NCBI GenBank assembly: GCA_000750105.3
Contig: JPHH03000143.1
Location: 1 to 19,545, forward strand
Length of the DNA: 19,545 bases
Reading direction: 5' to 3'
Source: Tolypocladium sp. Sup5 PDA-1
Taxonomy: Eukaryota; Ascomycota; Sordariomycetes; Hypocreales; Ophiocordycipitaceae
Positions within the stretch are counted from its first letter, which is position 1, and every line of letters begins with the position of its first letter. Position numbers and translations under genes: made by a program. The notes below the pieces were generated by a model. It was given only the letters and a program-made list of their open reading frames with translations. It had not been told where the DNA came from and did no database searches. This document shows positions 1 to 11,802 of the stretch, piece by piece.

Positions 1-730
1 ATACCCCCCCCCGTCCCAACACCCCCCGCAGAGGAACGACCCGGGCCGTCAGGCAAACCGTCCCGGCCCCCGTACTCAGCCTTCTGGCCAAATTTGGCGG
101 CCCACATGCAGCCTATCGCCGTTATGCAATGCAACGCTGAAAGAGGCTGTTGTTCCTGCAAAAGGGGAAGCTGGATTCGGCCATTACCTACTTTGAAGGT
201 CCGTCCGTGTCCACTTGAGTTATTTGTTCACCGGTTTATCATACAGCTGCGACAATGAATCCTGCAGGATTTGGAGACAATTAAGATTTTCGGACCGACG
301 ACCATACGAACAACCGTCTTTCAGCTTCGCGCGTTCCTTGCCTTTTTCCACTTGGTGCTTACGTTCTGGACTTATGTGGCTCCTAGAACATTTTGCTGCA
401 TATGCATCGCCACGACACATTCGCACACACCCTGGCTCGCAACATCCACTTGCATCTCCATCCTAACTTTGTGCCAAATGTTTTCATGCGCGCATTGAGG
501 CTGCACTAGCCGGGTCAGCTCATGAATACGATGCACAGGGGAGGTGACAGCTCCGTGTAGGCCTTGGAGCTCCTCTTGCTTTAACCATGAACAAAACGAA
601 CAAGGTGTCACAGTTCAGCAAGCTCGACATTCGTCATTGACTCTGGTTTTTTTTTTTACAACCTTGTCTTTGCAAACACTCAAACACATCTCAGCTAACA
701 AACAATCTTCATATACACCCCCAGAATACA
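1..730. other. Non-genic left flank and leader of the methyltransferase gene
   Basis: I see no convincing gene here; the open frames are short, overlap on both strands and have no recognisable motif. Positions 1-30 are C-rich with runs of seven or more C. A run of eleven T occurs at 647-657, about 75 nt before the methyltransferase start, followed by an A/C-rich stretch (about 660-730) that looks like a fungal 5' leader. A compact CGG-A-CCG palindrome lies at 291-297, but I cannot tie it to a regulator. Confidence 0.6.
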
Positions 731-2267
731 ATGGCAGTCTCAAAGCGTCAGGTAAGAGGCCGTGCAATTGTCAATCGCTCTGTCAATACTAACAGCTTGA
801 ATAGTCATTAGTACTTGCGACTGCCCGTGAAGCTCTCAAGCAAGCCGAAAGACTCGTGAGCTACCTTGAGCAAAACGGTCTCGAGGAGCCCAACTTCACA
901 GCATCTTCCCCTCCTCACCCTGAGAACAACGAGTATGACGCCATTCGCAACGACCTGAACCAGGCGGCCCAAGACCTGAGCATGCTGGCGACTGGCCCTC
1001 TTCAATGGATTCGAACCTTCTGCTGCTGTCACCACGACCTTGCCGCTTGGCAGGTTGCGCTGCGCTTCAAGTACTTCGCGATTGTGCCGCTTGACCGTCC
1101 CATTTCCGTCAAGGAAATGGCTGCCGCGGCCAAGATGGACGAAGACCGTCTGCGCCGTGTCATGCAATTCCTCAGCACCCAGCGCTGCTTCCAGGAGTTG
1201 GATGGCGACCGATTTGAGCACACTGCCTTGTCTGCCTTTATCGCACGAAACAAGGATATCGAGCAGTGCTTTGCTTTCGAGTAAGCTCTCCATGCCTCAC
1301 CCCCGCTTACACGTCAATTAACCCATTTTCAGAGCCGATGAGATGTTCGAGGCGTCTTCCCTGACGGCTACATCCATTGAGCAGACACCTTACACTTCCG
1401 AAGCCAAGGATAGTGCCTTCAACCTCAGATTCGGCACTTCTCCCTATGTCTGGTATGCGGAGAACCCAGAGCGCGGCGCGCGTTTTGCCTCCGCGATGGC
1501 TGGCTATGTCCAAAGTTTGTCTTCCTCATGACTACGTTCAATTGGATTGCGCAAGCTAACTGTAACAGTGAACAGAGATACCACAGAGCTGCGCGAGCGA
1601 TTCCCCTGGGCTAGCCTTGGCGACAAGAAGGTTGTCGACGTGGGCGGTGGAAGCGGACATGTTTCCATCTATCTGGCCACTGTAAGTTCAAAGTGCAGAC
1701 ATGAGAAAGTATCCTATCGCTAATTCAGACTTGTAAAGGAATTTCCCAAGCTGAGCTTCGTCGTTCAAGATGTGAACACTGTCATGCTTGAGCAGGGCCC
1801 CAAGCGAGCGGACTTCCCTCCCGTCAAGGACCGCGTCTCGTTCATGCAGTACAGCTTCTACGAGCCACAGCCTATCACTAACGCAGGACTCTTCTTCCTG
1901 CGCCAGGTCATCCACAATTACCCGGACGACGTCTGTGTCAAGATCTTCCAGTCCTTCGTTCCCGCCATGGAGAAGTCCGCTCCGGGCACCAACTTGCTAA
2001 TCAACGACATGCTTCTGCCTCCGCCAAACACGGAGCAGAAGGTGGAAGAGTATCATCTGCGACAAATTGACATTCACATGCTGAACGGATACGCCGCAAA
2101 GCAGCGAACTCTCGCTGAGTTTGAGACGTTGCTCAATGCAGCGGACCCGCGATTCGAGGTGAGTGATTCAACCTGCAGCTCTGCAATTTGTGCTAACTTT
2201 CTGGCAGGTCGTTCATGTACACGGCAAGGGAATTATGGGATTGATTGAAGTGAAACTGTCTCAGTAA
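731..2267 (+). CDS. SAM-dependent O-methyltransferase, fungal secondary-metabolism type (6 exons)
   Basis: Exons 731-751, 805-1280, 1333-1514, 1569-1681, 1739-2158 and 2208-2267 join in frame to a 423-residue protein, a normal length for fungal O-methyltransferases of the sterigmatocystin/demethylsterigmatocystin OMT group. The N-terminal half is helical with a winged-helix dimerisation region (around residues 115-180). The SAM-binding motif I is VVDVGGGSGH at 248-257. RQVIHNYPD at 319-327 places the expected catalytic base at His323, and INDMLLPPP follows as the next conserved strand. Introns are 49-57 nt, all GT-AG. Four use ordinary acceptors; intron 4 (1682-1738) needs the weaker AAG acceptor at 1738, because the CAG at 1728 breaks the frame. 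The start has A at -3 and G at +4. The first exon codes only seven residues. By position it should O-methylate the product of the PKS that follows on the same strand; that substrate is inferred. No signal peptide or membrane segment is seen, so the enzyme is probably cytosolic. Confidence 0.93.
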
Positions 2268-2411
2268 TGGAAGCAGTGAAGAGTCGTATGCAGATTCTCG
2301 GCTGGGAACATGAATACTGCCAGTCTCTTGGTGTTCAACTAAAACTACACGCATGATAGCTTCTAGTAGATAGACTGCACGCTTTCAATTGGATCGTCTA
2401 AAATGTTGCAT

Positions 2412-2417
2412 AATAAA
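2412..2417 (+). terminator. Candidate poly(A) signal of the methyltransferase gene
   Basis: A perfect AATAAA lies 145 nt after the stop codon, in an A/T-rich stretch, a plausible 3' UTR length for a fungal gene. The assignment rests on motif and position only. Confidence 0.45.
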
Positions 2418-3374
2418 CACGTTTCGCTGCGCCTCTAGTCTTGTTCATGTGACTGACTGTGGATAAGTTTGCAGGCCGGGCAAAAGGCTCGAGGCGTTTC
2501 ATATTGCCGAGGAGCATGTACATCTGCGAAGCTTCTTTGACGAGATAACACCACTTAACATGTCGTGCCAATCAGACGCAAGATGACATCTAGACCGCAT
2601 CCTGTTCGCCAGCAATGACATGCAGACAGCTTCTTGTTTCCCCGCCGCGTTCGGATCCAGCATCGTATGCTTTCAGCTCTGTCTACAAAGGAAGGTCGCA
2701 ATGACCTCGCATTTACGACGCCATCGGTTAGCCTTGCGGCGATATTGCTCGGGTCATCCCAACCCCGAGCATTCTTCGGCGACTACGAAGTATCAGCATG
2801 TGAATGTTGTGAAACTGGTTCATGTATAATGACTGGTGGGTTCTGGTGGGTGCTGTGGCGTAAGCCTCCAAAAAGTGTATACGTCGACACCTGGTACTTG
2901 CCAGGGTCTACGACGGCGAGAACGTAATCAGCCGGCTGTGGCGTGTTCATTGATCAATAGGCGTCCTCCGATTTCCGTGATAGGAAGTCCCGAAAGCCCG
3001 CGTAATGCGTATCCAAGGCTGAAGCAGTTCCACCATCGCCGATGTGGGGGCTAAACGGGCCACACCGCATGGTCGTCGGAAGGCGTTTAAACCCGACGCC
3101 AACGCGATCTAGAAGCCACTTTTGCAATCTCACCCCCCTGTGGGGACGTAGGATCAGCCTCACCGCGCTTAGTCGACACCTGGTCTGCGCCTTGATGTAC
3201 CGGGGTGAAAGATTGGCTTGTTTGCGACTTTTAACCCAGGCCATGGCCTCAATAGCTCAATGTATTGAAAAAATCGAACAGAGAAAGCTGCCCTCATCTT
3301 CGCCTTTTACACTCTCCTGTATCTATCACACTACCTTAACCACTTCCACTCATCAAATACATCGTCCAGGCAAG
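2418..3374. promoter_or_regulatory. Intergenic region with PKS promoter and leader
   Basis: About 1 kb without a supportable gene. The open frames at 2620-3244 overlap each other on both strands and show no family motif. The last 90 nt (about 3287-3374) are pyrimidine-rich with few G, as expected of the 5' leader of a filamentous fungal gene, and end in a good start context (AAG before ATG). An imperfect dyad TTCG-N7-CGAA sits at 2775-2789. I see no convincing TATA box and cannot assign a transcription-factor site. Confidence 0.5.
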
Positions 3375-6300
3375 ATGGCTCAAACACGGCCAGCGTCTGA
3401 TCCTCCTCTCTCACAATGCCCCGAGCCTATTGCCATTGTAGGCATGGGTAAGACTTCTAGCGTGTGTCCTCTCCTCTGACTTCTATGTACTGACGATGAT
3501 TTTGCAGGCTGTCGGTGGCCAGGCGGCGTTCGATCTCCTTCACAACTATGGGATTTACTAAAAGAGAAACGAGACGGTTGGTCCGAGTTTACGAAGGACC
3601 GCATCAATCTCGATGGCTTCTACCACCCTGATGGTCAACGACCGGGAACCATGCATACAAGAGGCGGTCACTTGCTTCAGGAAGACACTCGAGACTTTGA
3701 TCACAGCTTTTTCGGCATCACAGCTACGGAGGCAATGGCCTTGGACCCCAGTCAGCGAAAACTGCTCGAGGTCACGTACGAAGCTGTTGAGAGTGCCGGA
3801 GAGCCCCTTGAGAAGTTCTTTGGCTCAAGAACGGGTGTGTTTGTGGGAAACTTCAACAATGAACACCAGATCATGCAGTATCGAGACCCGGATCACACAC
3901 TGCCCTACGCTGTGACTGGCGGTGGTCCCACGATCTTGAGTAATCGCATCAACTATGCTTTCAACCTTCAAGGCCCCAGGTGAGTTTCTAGTACCGCGTC
4001 TCAGAATCTGCGAAGAGAGGCTCCATGACACTAACACTGGATTCAGTTTGATGGTTGATACCGCGTGCTCTGCGTCCATGTATGCCTTGCACTTGGCCGT
4101 CTCCTCCATCCGAAATGGTGACTGTGACGCGGCCATCGTTGCTGGAGCTAACGTCATCCTCGGCCCAGACAACCAAATCTTCACAACAAAACTTGGCGCC
4201 GTCTCCCCCACATCTCGCTGTCACACCTTTGATGCCGCAGCAGATGGATATTCTCGCGCTGAAGGCTTCGGTGCCATCTACCTGAAGAAGCTCTCAGACG
4301 CTGTTGCACAAGGCGACCCAATCCGGGCTGTCGTGCGTGGTACATCCTTCAATGCCAATGGCAAGACAGGTGGCATTTCACACCCCAGTCCTGATGGTCA
4401 GGAGGCTGTCATCAGGCAGGCTTACAAGGCTGCTGGCGGCCTAAATCCAGATCTGACGGGTTACGCCGAGTGTCACGGAACAGGAACACCAGTTGGTGAC
4501 CCGATTGAAGTTTCAGCTGTCGGCAGGGTGTTCTCTCCAGGGCGCAAAGACGACCCCTTATTAATTGGATCGGTATGTCATTCAGGCTGCTAATACATAC
4601 GTCGAGTCGCTTCGCTAACGTGCTCTCTAGATCAAGCCAAACCTTGGACACAGCGAAGCCGCTAGTGCCATGTCACAAATCATGAAAGCAGTCCTGGCAA
4701 TGGAGCACAGAGAGATTCCTGCTACCATCAGAATCAAGAAGTTCAACCCTGCAATTGATTTTGAGACAGCCAGAGCTAAGGTTGTGACTGAAATGACCCC
4801 GTGGCCTGCGAACAGGCTTCTACGAGTCAGTATTAATAGGTGAGACACATTCCCTGTTTTCGGCTCTGAATCTGCTGGAGAAAACAATGATGTACTAATC
4901 CATTGATTAGTTTTGGATATGGTGGAGCTAATGGTCACGCCATTCTGGACCATCCAAGCGTAGTCATTCCAGGCTATAAGCTACGAGGTCTTCCTCTGGT
5001 GTCAGGAGGTATTCCCAAAGGACTATCACCTGTACATGGCCGGTCAGAGGTCGAAGCGAACGGCAACGGCCACTCCAATGGCAACGGCCACTTGAACGGA
5101 AAGTCCAATGGAAATGGCCACCATATCTCTGAGACTTTGCCATCCCTCAGCTGGTGTCAGCCGGCGAAACTGGTTCAAACCGAAGGAGCAGGAGCGCGAC
5201 CATACATCTTGCTCCCTGTATCTGCACATGATGAGCGTGCATTGAAAGAGAACCTCGCGGCAGTTTCCAGTGCATTGACAAAGTACGAACTGGCTGATCT
5301 CCTTTACACCCTCAGCTGCCGAAAATCGACATTCGCACGCCGTGCCTTTGCCATTGCCGAATCTGAAGCAACGGCTGATGAGCTCAACCCTGACCTGGTG
5401 ACCATCGGCAAGGCACCAAGCTCCGCAACACAGCGAATCGGCTTTGTCTTCACGGGACAAGGCGCGCAATGGCCCCAAAGTACGTACAAATCTTCCAATT
5501 ATTCAATCGCTCACTGCTAACGCGTATATTCCAGTGGGAGCGAAATTGTTCCCCGAATTCGCTGTATTTAAGCGCACAATCCAGTACCTGGATAAGGTGC
5601 TCGGGAAGCTGCAGCGCAAACCCTCTTGGACGATAGAGGGAGCACTTTTGGAGCCGGCGGCCACCAGCCAGATTCAAGATCCGGCGTTCTCACAGACCGT
5701 CTGCACAGGTCTGCAAATCGCGTTGGTGGCTCTGTTGAAGCAATGGGGAATTCACCCGGCAGTCACTGTTGGACATTCTTCTGGTAAGTCCCCGTTCTGG
5801 CATGACGGTAAATTCTTTTTCTAACAATAATGTAGGCGAAATGGCAGCAGCGTATGCTGCAGGTCGTCTGAAGGCAAACGAGGCAATCGTCCTTGCGTAC
5901 TTCCGCGGCCAAGTGGTAGCCACCAACACACGACGGGGACTCATGATGGCCGTCGGTGTCGGTCCAGCCCAAGCCAGATCCTACTTGGACGGCATTGAAA
6001 GCGAGGTCAAAATTGCCGCCGTTAATTCGCCCGATAGTGTCACGCTATCTGGCGAGCCGGAAGCAATTGAGTCGCTGAACAAAACGCTCAATGAGCAGGG
6101 TGTGTTCGCCCGCGTATTGAAGACTGGCGGCAACGCATACCACTCCCACCATATGAGGGCGCTTGGTCAAGCATATGAAGAGCTCGCCACTGAAGGCCTC
6201 AACGAAATCAAGTCCTTTGTCCAGCATGAGCCAGCACTGCCCGTCGTGAGCTGGGTCTCATCCGTGTCAATGAAGGAAGAAGGAGTATCTGTTCTTCCTG

Positions 6301-9300
6301 CATACTGGCGACGCAACCTCGAGTCACCCGTGCTGTTCTCAAACGCAGTCGAGAAGCTCGCAAGAGAGAAGCCAGTAGATCTTTTGATTGAAATTGGACC
6401 CCATCCAGCCTTGGGCGGCCCGTTGAAGCAAATTCGTGCTAGCCTTGAAAAGAAGGGATCGTCTCTGCCGCTTTGCCTGGGATCCCTTCGTCGGGCCGAG
6501 AACGACGTCATCAGCATGTTGACTCTCGCTGGCAACCTTTTCATCAACAATGCTCCAGTCGATCTTGTGGCTGTAAACACAACTGAGCAGACGGAAGATG
6601 GAGGATTGAAGCTCTCCCATGGCTTCCCTTGCATCGACCTGCCCCAGTACAAGTACTCCTATCCTGAAACTCCAGTTCACTACGAGAACCGGTTCAACAA
6701 GGAGTACCGTCTCAGGAAGCATCTTCGCCACGATATTCTTGGAGCTCGTGTGCCTGGCGGCTCAAAGACACATCCGCAGTGGAGAAATGTGCTTCGCCAG
6801 AAGGATCTTCCTTGGCTCGGAGACCACAAGCTTCTTCCACATGCTGTTCTCCCAGGAGCTGCGTACATGACCATGGCTATTGAAGCGGTCAGCCAGTTGC
6901 ACCACGAAGTGGAAGATGCCGCTCCGATCAAGTCTTTCAAGCTTCGCCAGGTCGCCATCAATTCTGCGCTTCGTGTGGAAGACACTGAACTTGGTGTTGA
7001 AACGGTGCTCAACATGGAGAGGCTGCCCTTGACCAATGCCGCCGTTATGTCGCAGTGGTACAAGTTCAGCATTGGCTCGATTCTGCCGAATAGCGATGTG
7101 TGGACTCAGCATTGCACTGGCACAATCTCTGTGGCAACCAAGGAGACGTCAATTGATGAACGCCATAAGCTGCAAGTTGATCCTCGTTCGAGGTCGCTCG
7201 ACATGGCGCGCTGGCACAGCAGGTTTTACACTGCTGGCCTGGGCTATGGCCCGGCGTTCCAAGGCTTGTCTGACCTGAAAGCATACCGTGGCTCCAACAT
7301 TGCATCGGCCAGCGTCGCTCTCAACCCTACCGCTGGCTTTAAGAATGAATCGGAGTACGTGATACACCCTGCGACTCTGGATACCTGTATCCAACTGGCT
7401 CTGATCTCGTGCCACGCGGGTCAAGTTGAGAACTTTGAAATGGCATTCGTCCCAATCTTTGCCGATGATGTCTCGATTTGGGTCCCCGAATTCCCCGAAG
7501 AGCAAGCTCTGGGAGTGGCAAGTGGAAATATCGTCGGCCTTCGAAGCGTCTACGCAAGGGCTCAGCTCTACAGCTCGTCTGGAGCTCCCCTGCTAGACAT
7601 GGGAGAGCTGAAGTGTGTATCCTATGAAGGAATCGCGGACGACAGCGCTTCGGACGCTGTACGTGAGCCGTACTGGCGGCCAGTGGCAAGACCTGATGTC
7701 GAGACCTTGACGCCATCCATTGCTAGGGCAATGTTCCCCCCCAGGGAAATTGCATCCGCTACTGTTACTGCATTGGAGACATTGTCTGCTCACATCCTCG
7801 CAAGCATTTCAGAAGAGCTACAGAATGGTGACTTGATCCAGGACAAGACTCAGAACCATGACAAATTCAGCAGCTGGGTCAAGACGTGGGTAAGCTCTTC
7901 TGAACGCCAAGATATTCGTGGCATTAGCAAAGCAGACCGACTTGCCACGATTGAAAAGCTGGCAACTGAGCTGAACGGCATTCCAGAGGCCAGATGCCTT
8001 GAGGCGTTGCACAGCAACCTGGGCAAGGTGCTCGGAGGAGAAACCAACAGCATTAAAGTGCTCATGGAGAACAACCTGTTGCACGAGTTGTTTGCATCAG
8101 GAATCGTCGTTCGTGGAGCGTACTCGCAGCTTCAACACATTGTAGACCTTCTGGGTCACAAGAATCCCCGAATGCGGGTGTTGGAGGTCGGTGCGGGATC
8201 GGCTGGAGCGACCTTAGCTGTCCTAGAAGCATTGACATCCAATTCGACGTTGAAGAGATTCCAAGAGTACGTCTTCACAGACTCCGCAGGCTGGCGTGTC
8301 ACCGAAGCCGAGTCACGATTCAGTGGTCAGGATGGAGTGGTGTTCCAGACGCTTGACATCTTGCAGGATCCTGTTTCCCAAGCGTTCGAAGCTGACTCGT
8401 TCGATCTGGTCATCGCCGCCGGTTGTGTAAGCCAGTTTGATCATCCTGAAACCGCGTTGAAGCTCATTCAATCTTTGCTTAAGCCCTCGGGATCACTCGT
8501 ACTGCTAGAGACTACGCGCTCAACGCTGGCTTCTGAAGTCCTCTCCCGCACGCTGACTGGACAATGGGGCCAAGAGCGACTGGCTCTAGACGAAGCCGGA
8601 TGGGACAAGACTCTAAAGGAATCTGGGTTCTCGGGAGTCGATATTTCTCTCGAAGATGTAAGTAAACTCTCACTATCTTGGCCAGGCTCTTTACTAACGA
8701 CAGAAACAGTATGCCGGAGACCAAAAGCAGACATCTGTCATGCTCTCAAAGGCTCCCGGAGTCAAGGGAGATGTTTCCTCAAACGCACAGCCGCGAGGAG
8801 ACGTTTTCCTGGTGTACCGAGATTCGCCTCCGTTGGTCGCTGATACCACTGTGAAAATCTTGGAAGATCGAGGGTTCAGTCCCGTTTTGATTGACCTGTT
8901 CTCTGGTCACGAAATCCCGCCAAACTCTTCCATCATCAGCTTTGTCGATGTCAACGGTGGCGTCTTTACCTGCCGCGATGAGGCCCATTTCGAAGCACTG
9001 CAAGCCATTATTCCACATGCTTCGTCCATGGTGTGGTTTGCCGCTGATTTGATCATTCCTGGTGAATCTTCCATCATGAAGGGTTTCCTTAGATCCATCG
9101 CCACCGAAAATGTCTTGTCCAAGTACGCTTTCGTCGAATTGGATTTCAGCCACTACACCTCGCAAGAGAGGGTTGCGGAACTGCTTGTTTATAAGCTGAA
9201 CGAGCTGCAGGAGTCTGCGTCCTCTGAGGCTGTAGACAGAGAGTGTGTGCTCAGTGGAGGTGTTTTCCATGTTGAACGTTTGCTGCCGGAGAAGACTCTC

Positions 9301-11802
9301 AACGAGCAATTTTCCTTGCGCCACGCATTCGAAGACTTCCAGGAAGGCTCTTTGGGTTCTCAGGGACCGATCAAGGCACGATACCGTCAGCCTGGTGTGC
9401 TCTCGTCGCTGTACTTCAGCAGTGACCCAGACTTTGACAAGCCGCTCGAGGACGACTGGGTTGAGATCAAGACTGAAGCTATTGGTCTCAATATGAAGGT
9501 AAAATTGTCTTTCGCTTTGGTCTAACACGCCCACACTAATTAATAAAACTTTAGGATCTCGCTGTCGCCACGGCTAGATTTGATCTGGACAAGCTGAGCA
9601 CTGAAGCTGCCGGTGTGGTGACTCGTGTTGGTTCGGCCGTGACATCTTTGAAGCAGGGCGACCGAGTCTTTGGCATGATCCCAGGAAACATGGGTAACCG
9701 CCTTAGATCTCCCGCTTCTCTGGTTTCAAAGGTTCCAAGTGGAATGTCAGCTGACGGTGCTGCATCGGTGCCAGTCGTCTACCTCACCTCGATTTACGCT
9801 CTTGACCATCTTGCTCGCTTGGAGAAGGGCGAATCCATTCTGATCCAGTCTGCAACTGGTGGTCTCGGTATGGCAGCCATCCAGATCGCTCAGCATCTCG
9901 GCGCAGAGGTTTATGCGACAGTCGGTACCGACGACAAGCGTAGAGTGCTTATCGAGGAGTTTGGCATTCCCGCCAACCGCATCTTCAATTCTCGACGCCT
10001 CAGTGCGGTCAATGACATTATGCAAGCCACCGGCCAGAAGGGCATTGATGTCATTCTCTGCAGTTCTGCTGGAGACTCGATGCACGAAACGTGGAGATGC
10101 GTCGCTCCTTTGGGCCGTTTCGTTGATGTCGGTAGAACCGATGTTCTCGGAGGAGGCAGACTTGGACTTGAAGTGTTCAAGAGAAATGCCACTTTTTCCT
10201 CGTTTGATCTTGGTCTGATCTATCGCCAGAAGCCCAGCCTCATTTCCAAGTACGTATCTCTTTCTTTTCTCTTTTTTCTCCAAAACGCAATTGCCAGGAT
10301 ATAGTTAGGACTAACGAATCATAGGTTGATGACTGAAATGATTGCTCTGATTGACCAAGGCGTAATTGGCCCCGTTAGACACTTAACTCCTTTCTGTATC
10401 TCTCAACTAGAATCTACCATGAGCAGCTTCTCCAAGGGAGTTCACACCGGAAAGTTTATTATCACTTTCCACAACCCGGAGGCGACACTGAAGGTGAGAA
10501 GTCTAAACTATCATTTGACTTATACAGTAAGACTAACTGATTGAAGATTGCGCGACCTGCAATTCGGGCCATATTCGATCCAAATGCCGCCTATCTGCTT
10601 GTTGGCTGCCTGGGCGGTCTCGGACGCAGCTTGGCCGCCTGGATGGTCGAGCGAGGAGCTCGCCACCTGGTATTCTTCTCCCGATCTGGAACCGATAAGC
10701 CTGAGACCATCTCCCTCGTGGAAGAACTGGTCGCAGCGGGCGCCAGCCCAGAAGTACTCCGATGCGACGTGACTGATCAAAAGGCACTCGTTTCTGCTGT
10801 AGAGAAGCTCTCTCTCGTGCGTCAAGTAAAGGGAGTGATCCACGCTGCGATGGTGGAAGGAGTAAGTTCCAATCACGACAACAGTCAATCCTGTGAAATG
10901 CTAATGGAATCTAGGATGCTCTCTTCAGCAATGCTACTTGGTCCCAGATCCAGGGTGTCCTTGCACCCAAGGTCGCCGGCACTGTTAACCTCCATCATGC
11001 CACCAAGAGCCTGCCTCTTGACTTCTTCTTGATGACCTCGTCCATCGTGGGAACTGTGGGCACACCTAGTCAAGGAGCGTACACCGCCGCAAACGCCTTC
11101 CAAGACGGGTTCGCCAGGTTCCGCCTCTCGCAGTCCCTGCCTGCGACGGCTCTCGGACTTGGCTTGATCCTTGAAGTCGGCTCCGTTAGCGCCTCTGTTG
11201 GATTCCAGCAGATGCTCCAGCGCAATGCCACTTATGGTGTATCGGAAACCGAGTTCCTGCAGCTTCTTGAAGGTGCACTCTGCGAGTCCCATTCCTCGGC
11301 GGAAGAGTCCTCCTTCTCCCAGCTTGATCCCAGCTGCCCTGCGCAAGTGGTGACTGGACTGGAGCCGACTCGATTCTTTTCCTATCTGGATAGCGGTCGC
11401 ATCAACGACCTCGTGTGGTACAACAACACGCGATTCCAGGCGGTTGCGCAAGCAATTTCCGACCGGGCTCAGGCGCTTGCTTCCGGTGGCAGCGGCGCAG
11501 CTGGGGAGGGCTCCTCCATCGCCACGCAGTTGCAAAATGCATCGTCATCTGCCGAAAAGCTGGCAATCGCGCGTTTGGCCATTACCACACGCATCGCCGA
11601 GCTCCTCGGTGTAGCAGCTGACGATGTCGACTCTGACAAACCGGTTTCACGATATGGCGTGGACAGTTTGGTGGCAGGAGAGCTGAGGAACTGGCTGATC
11701 AAGACTTTTGGCCTGGAGCTGACGATGCTTCAATTGTTGAACAAGAGCACAAAGATTGAAGATTTGGTTAAAGACGCTGCTGGAGTTGATGTTAAGGCGT
11801 AA
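3375..11802 (+). CDS. Highly reducing polyketide synthase, KS-AT-DH-CMeT-ER-KR-ACP (12 exons, 2591 aa)
   Basis: Exons 3375-3447, 3508-3979, 4047-4572, 4631-4839, 4911-5479, 5535-5783, 5836-8657, 8710-9498, 9555-10249, 10325-10493, 10547-10861 and 10915-11802 join in frame; the 11 introns are 52-75 nt, GT-AG. KS (about 15-440): Cys189 in DTACSAS, His325 in ECHGTGTP, His364 in NLGHSEA. An Asn-Gly linker follows (477-498). AT (about 600-930): GFVFTGQGAQW at 604 and nucleophile Ser698 in GHSSG. DH (about 990-1280): His1030 in WLGDHK, Asp1215 in HPATLDTC. CMeT (about 1400-1620): motif VLEVGAGSAGAT at 1481, degenerate, with Ser1565 where a catalytic His is expected. ER (about 1860-2180): QSATGGLGMAAIQ at 2001. 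KR (about 2200-2400): VGCLGGLGRS at 2210, Ser2338/2339, Tyr2352 in YTAAN. ACP: GVDSL with phosphopantetheine Ser2547. It should iteratively assemble a reduced chain from malonyl-CoA. There is no thioesterase or reductase release domain, so a trans-acting hydrolase or acyltransferase is probably needed; none is in the window. The product is unknown. Confidence 0.97.
5059..5121 (+). repeat. Asn-Gly-His-rich repeat in the KS-AT linker
   Basis: Within the PKS exon, a short imperfect repeat built on AAC/AAT GGC AAC GGC CAC codes three NGNGH units (residues about 477-498) between KS and AT. It is low-complexity, probably a flexible linker that varies in copy number between strains; no catalytic role is expected. 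Confidence 0.75.

Noticed and set aside
2775..2789. TTCG-N7-CGAA dyad upstream of the PKS as a cluster-regulator site
   Set aside because: The spacing does not match the TCG-N5-CGA site of AflR-type regulators, it occurs once, and no regulator gene is in the window.
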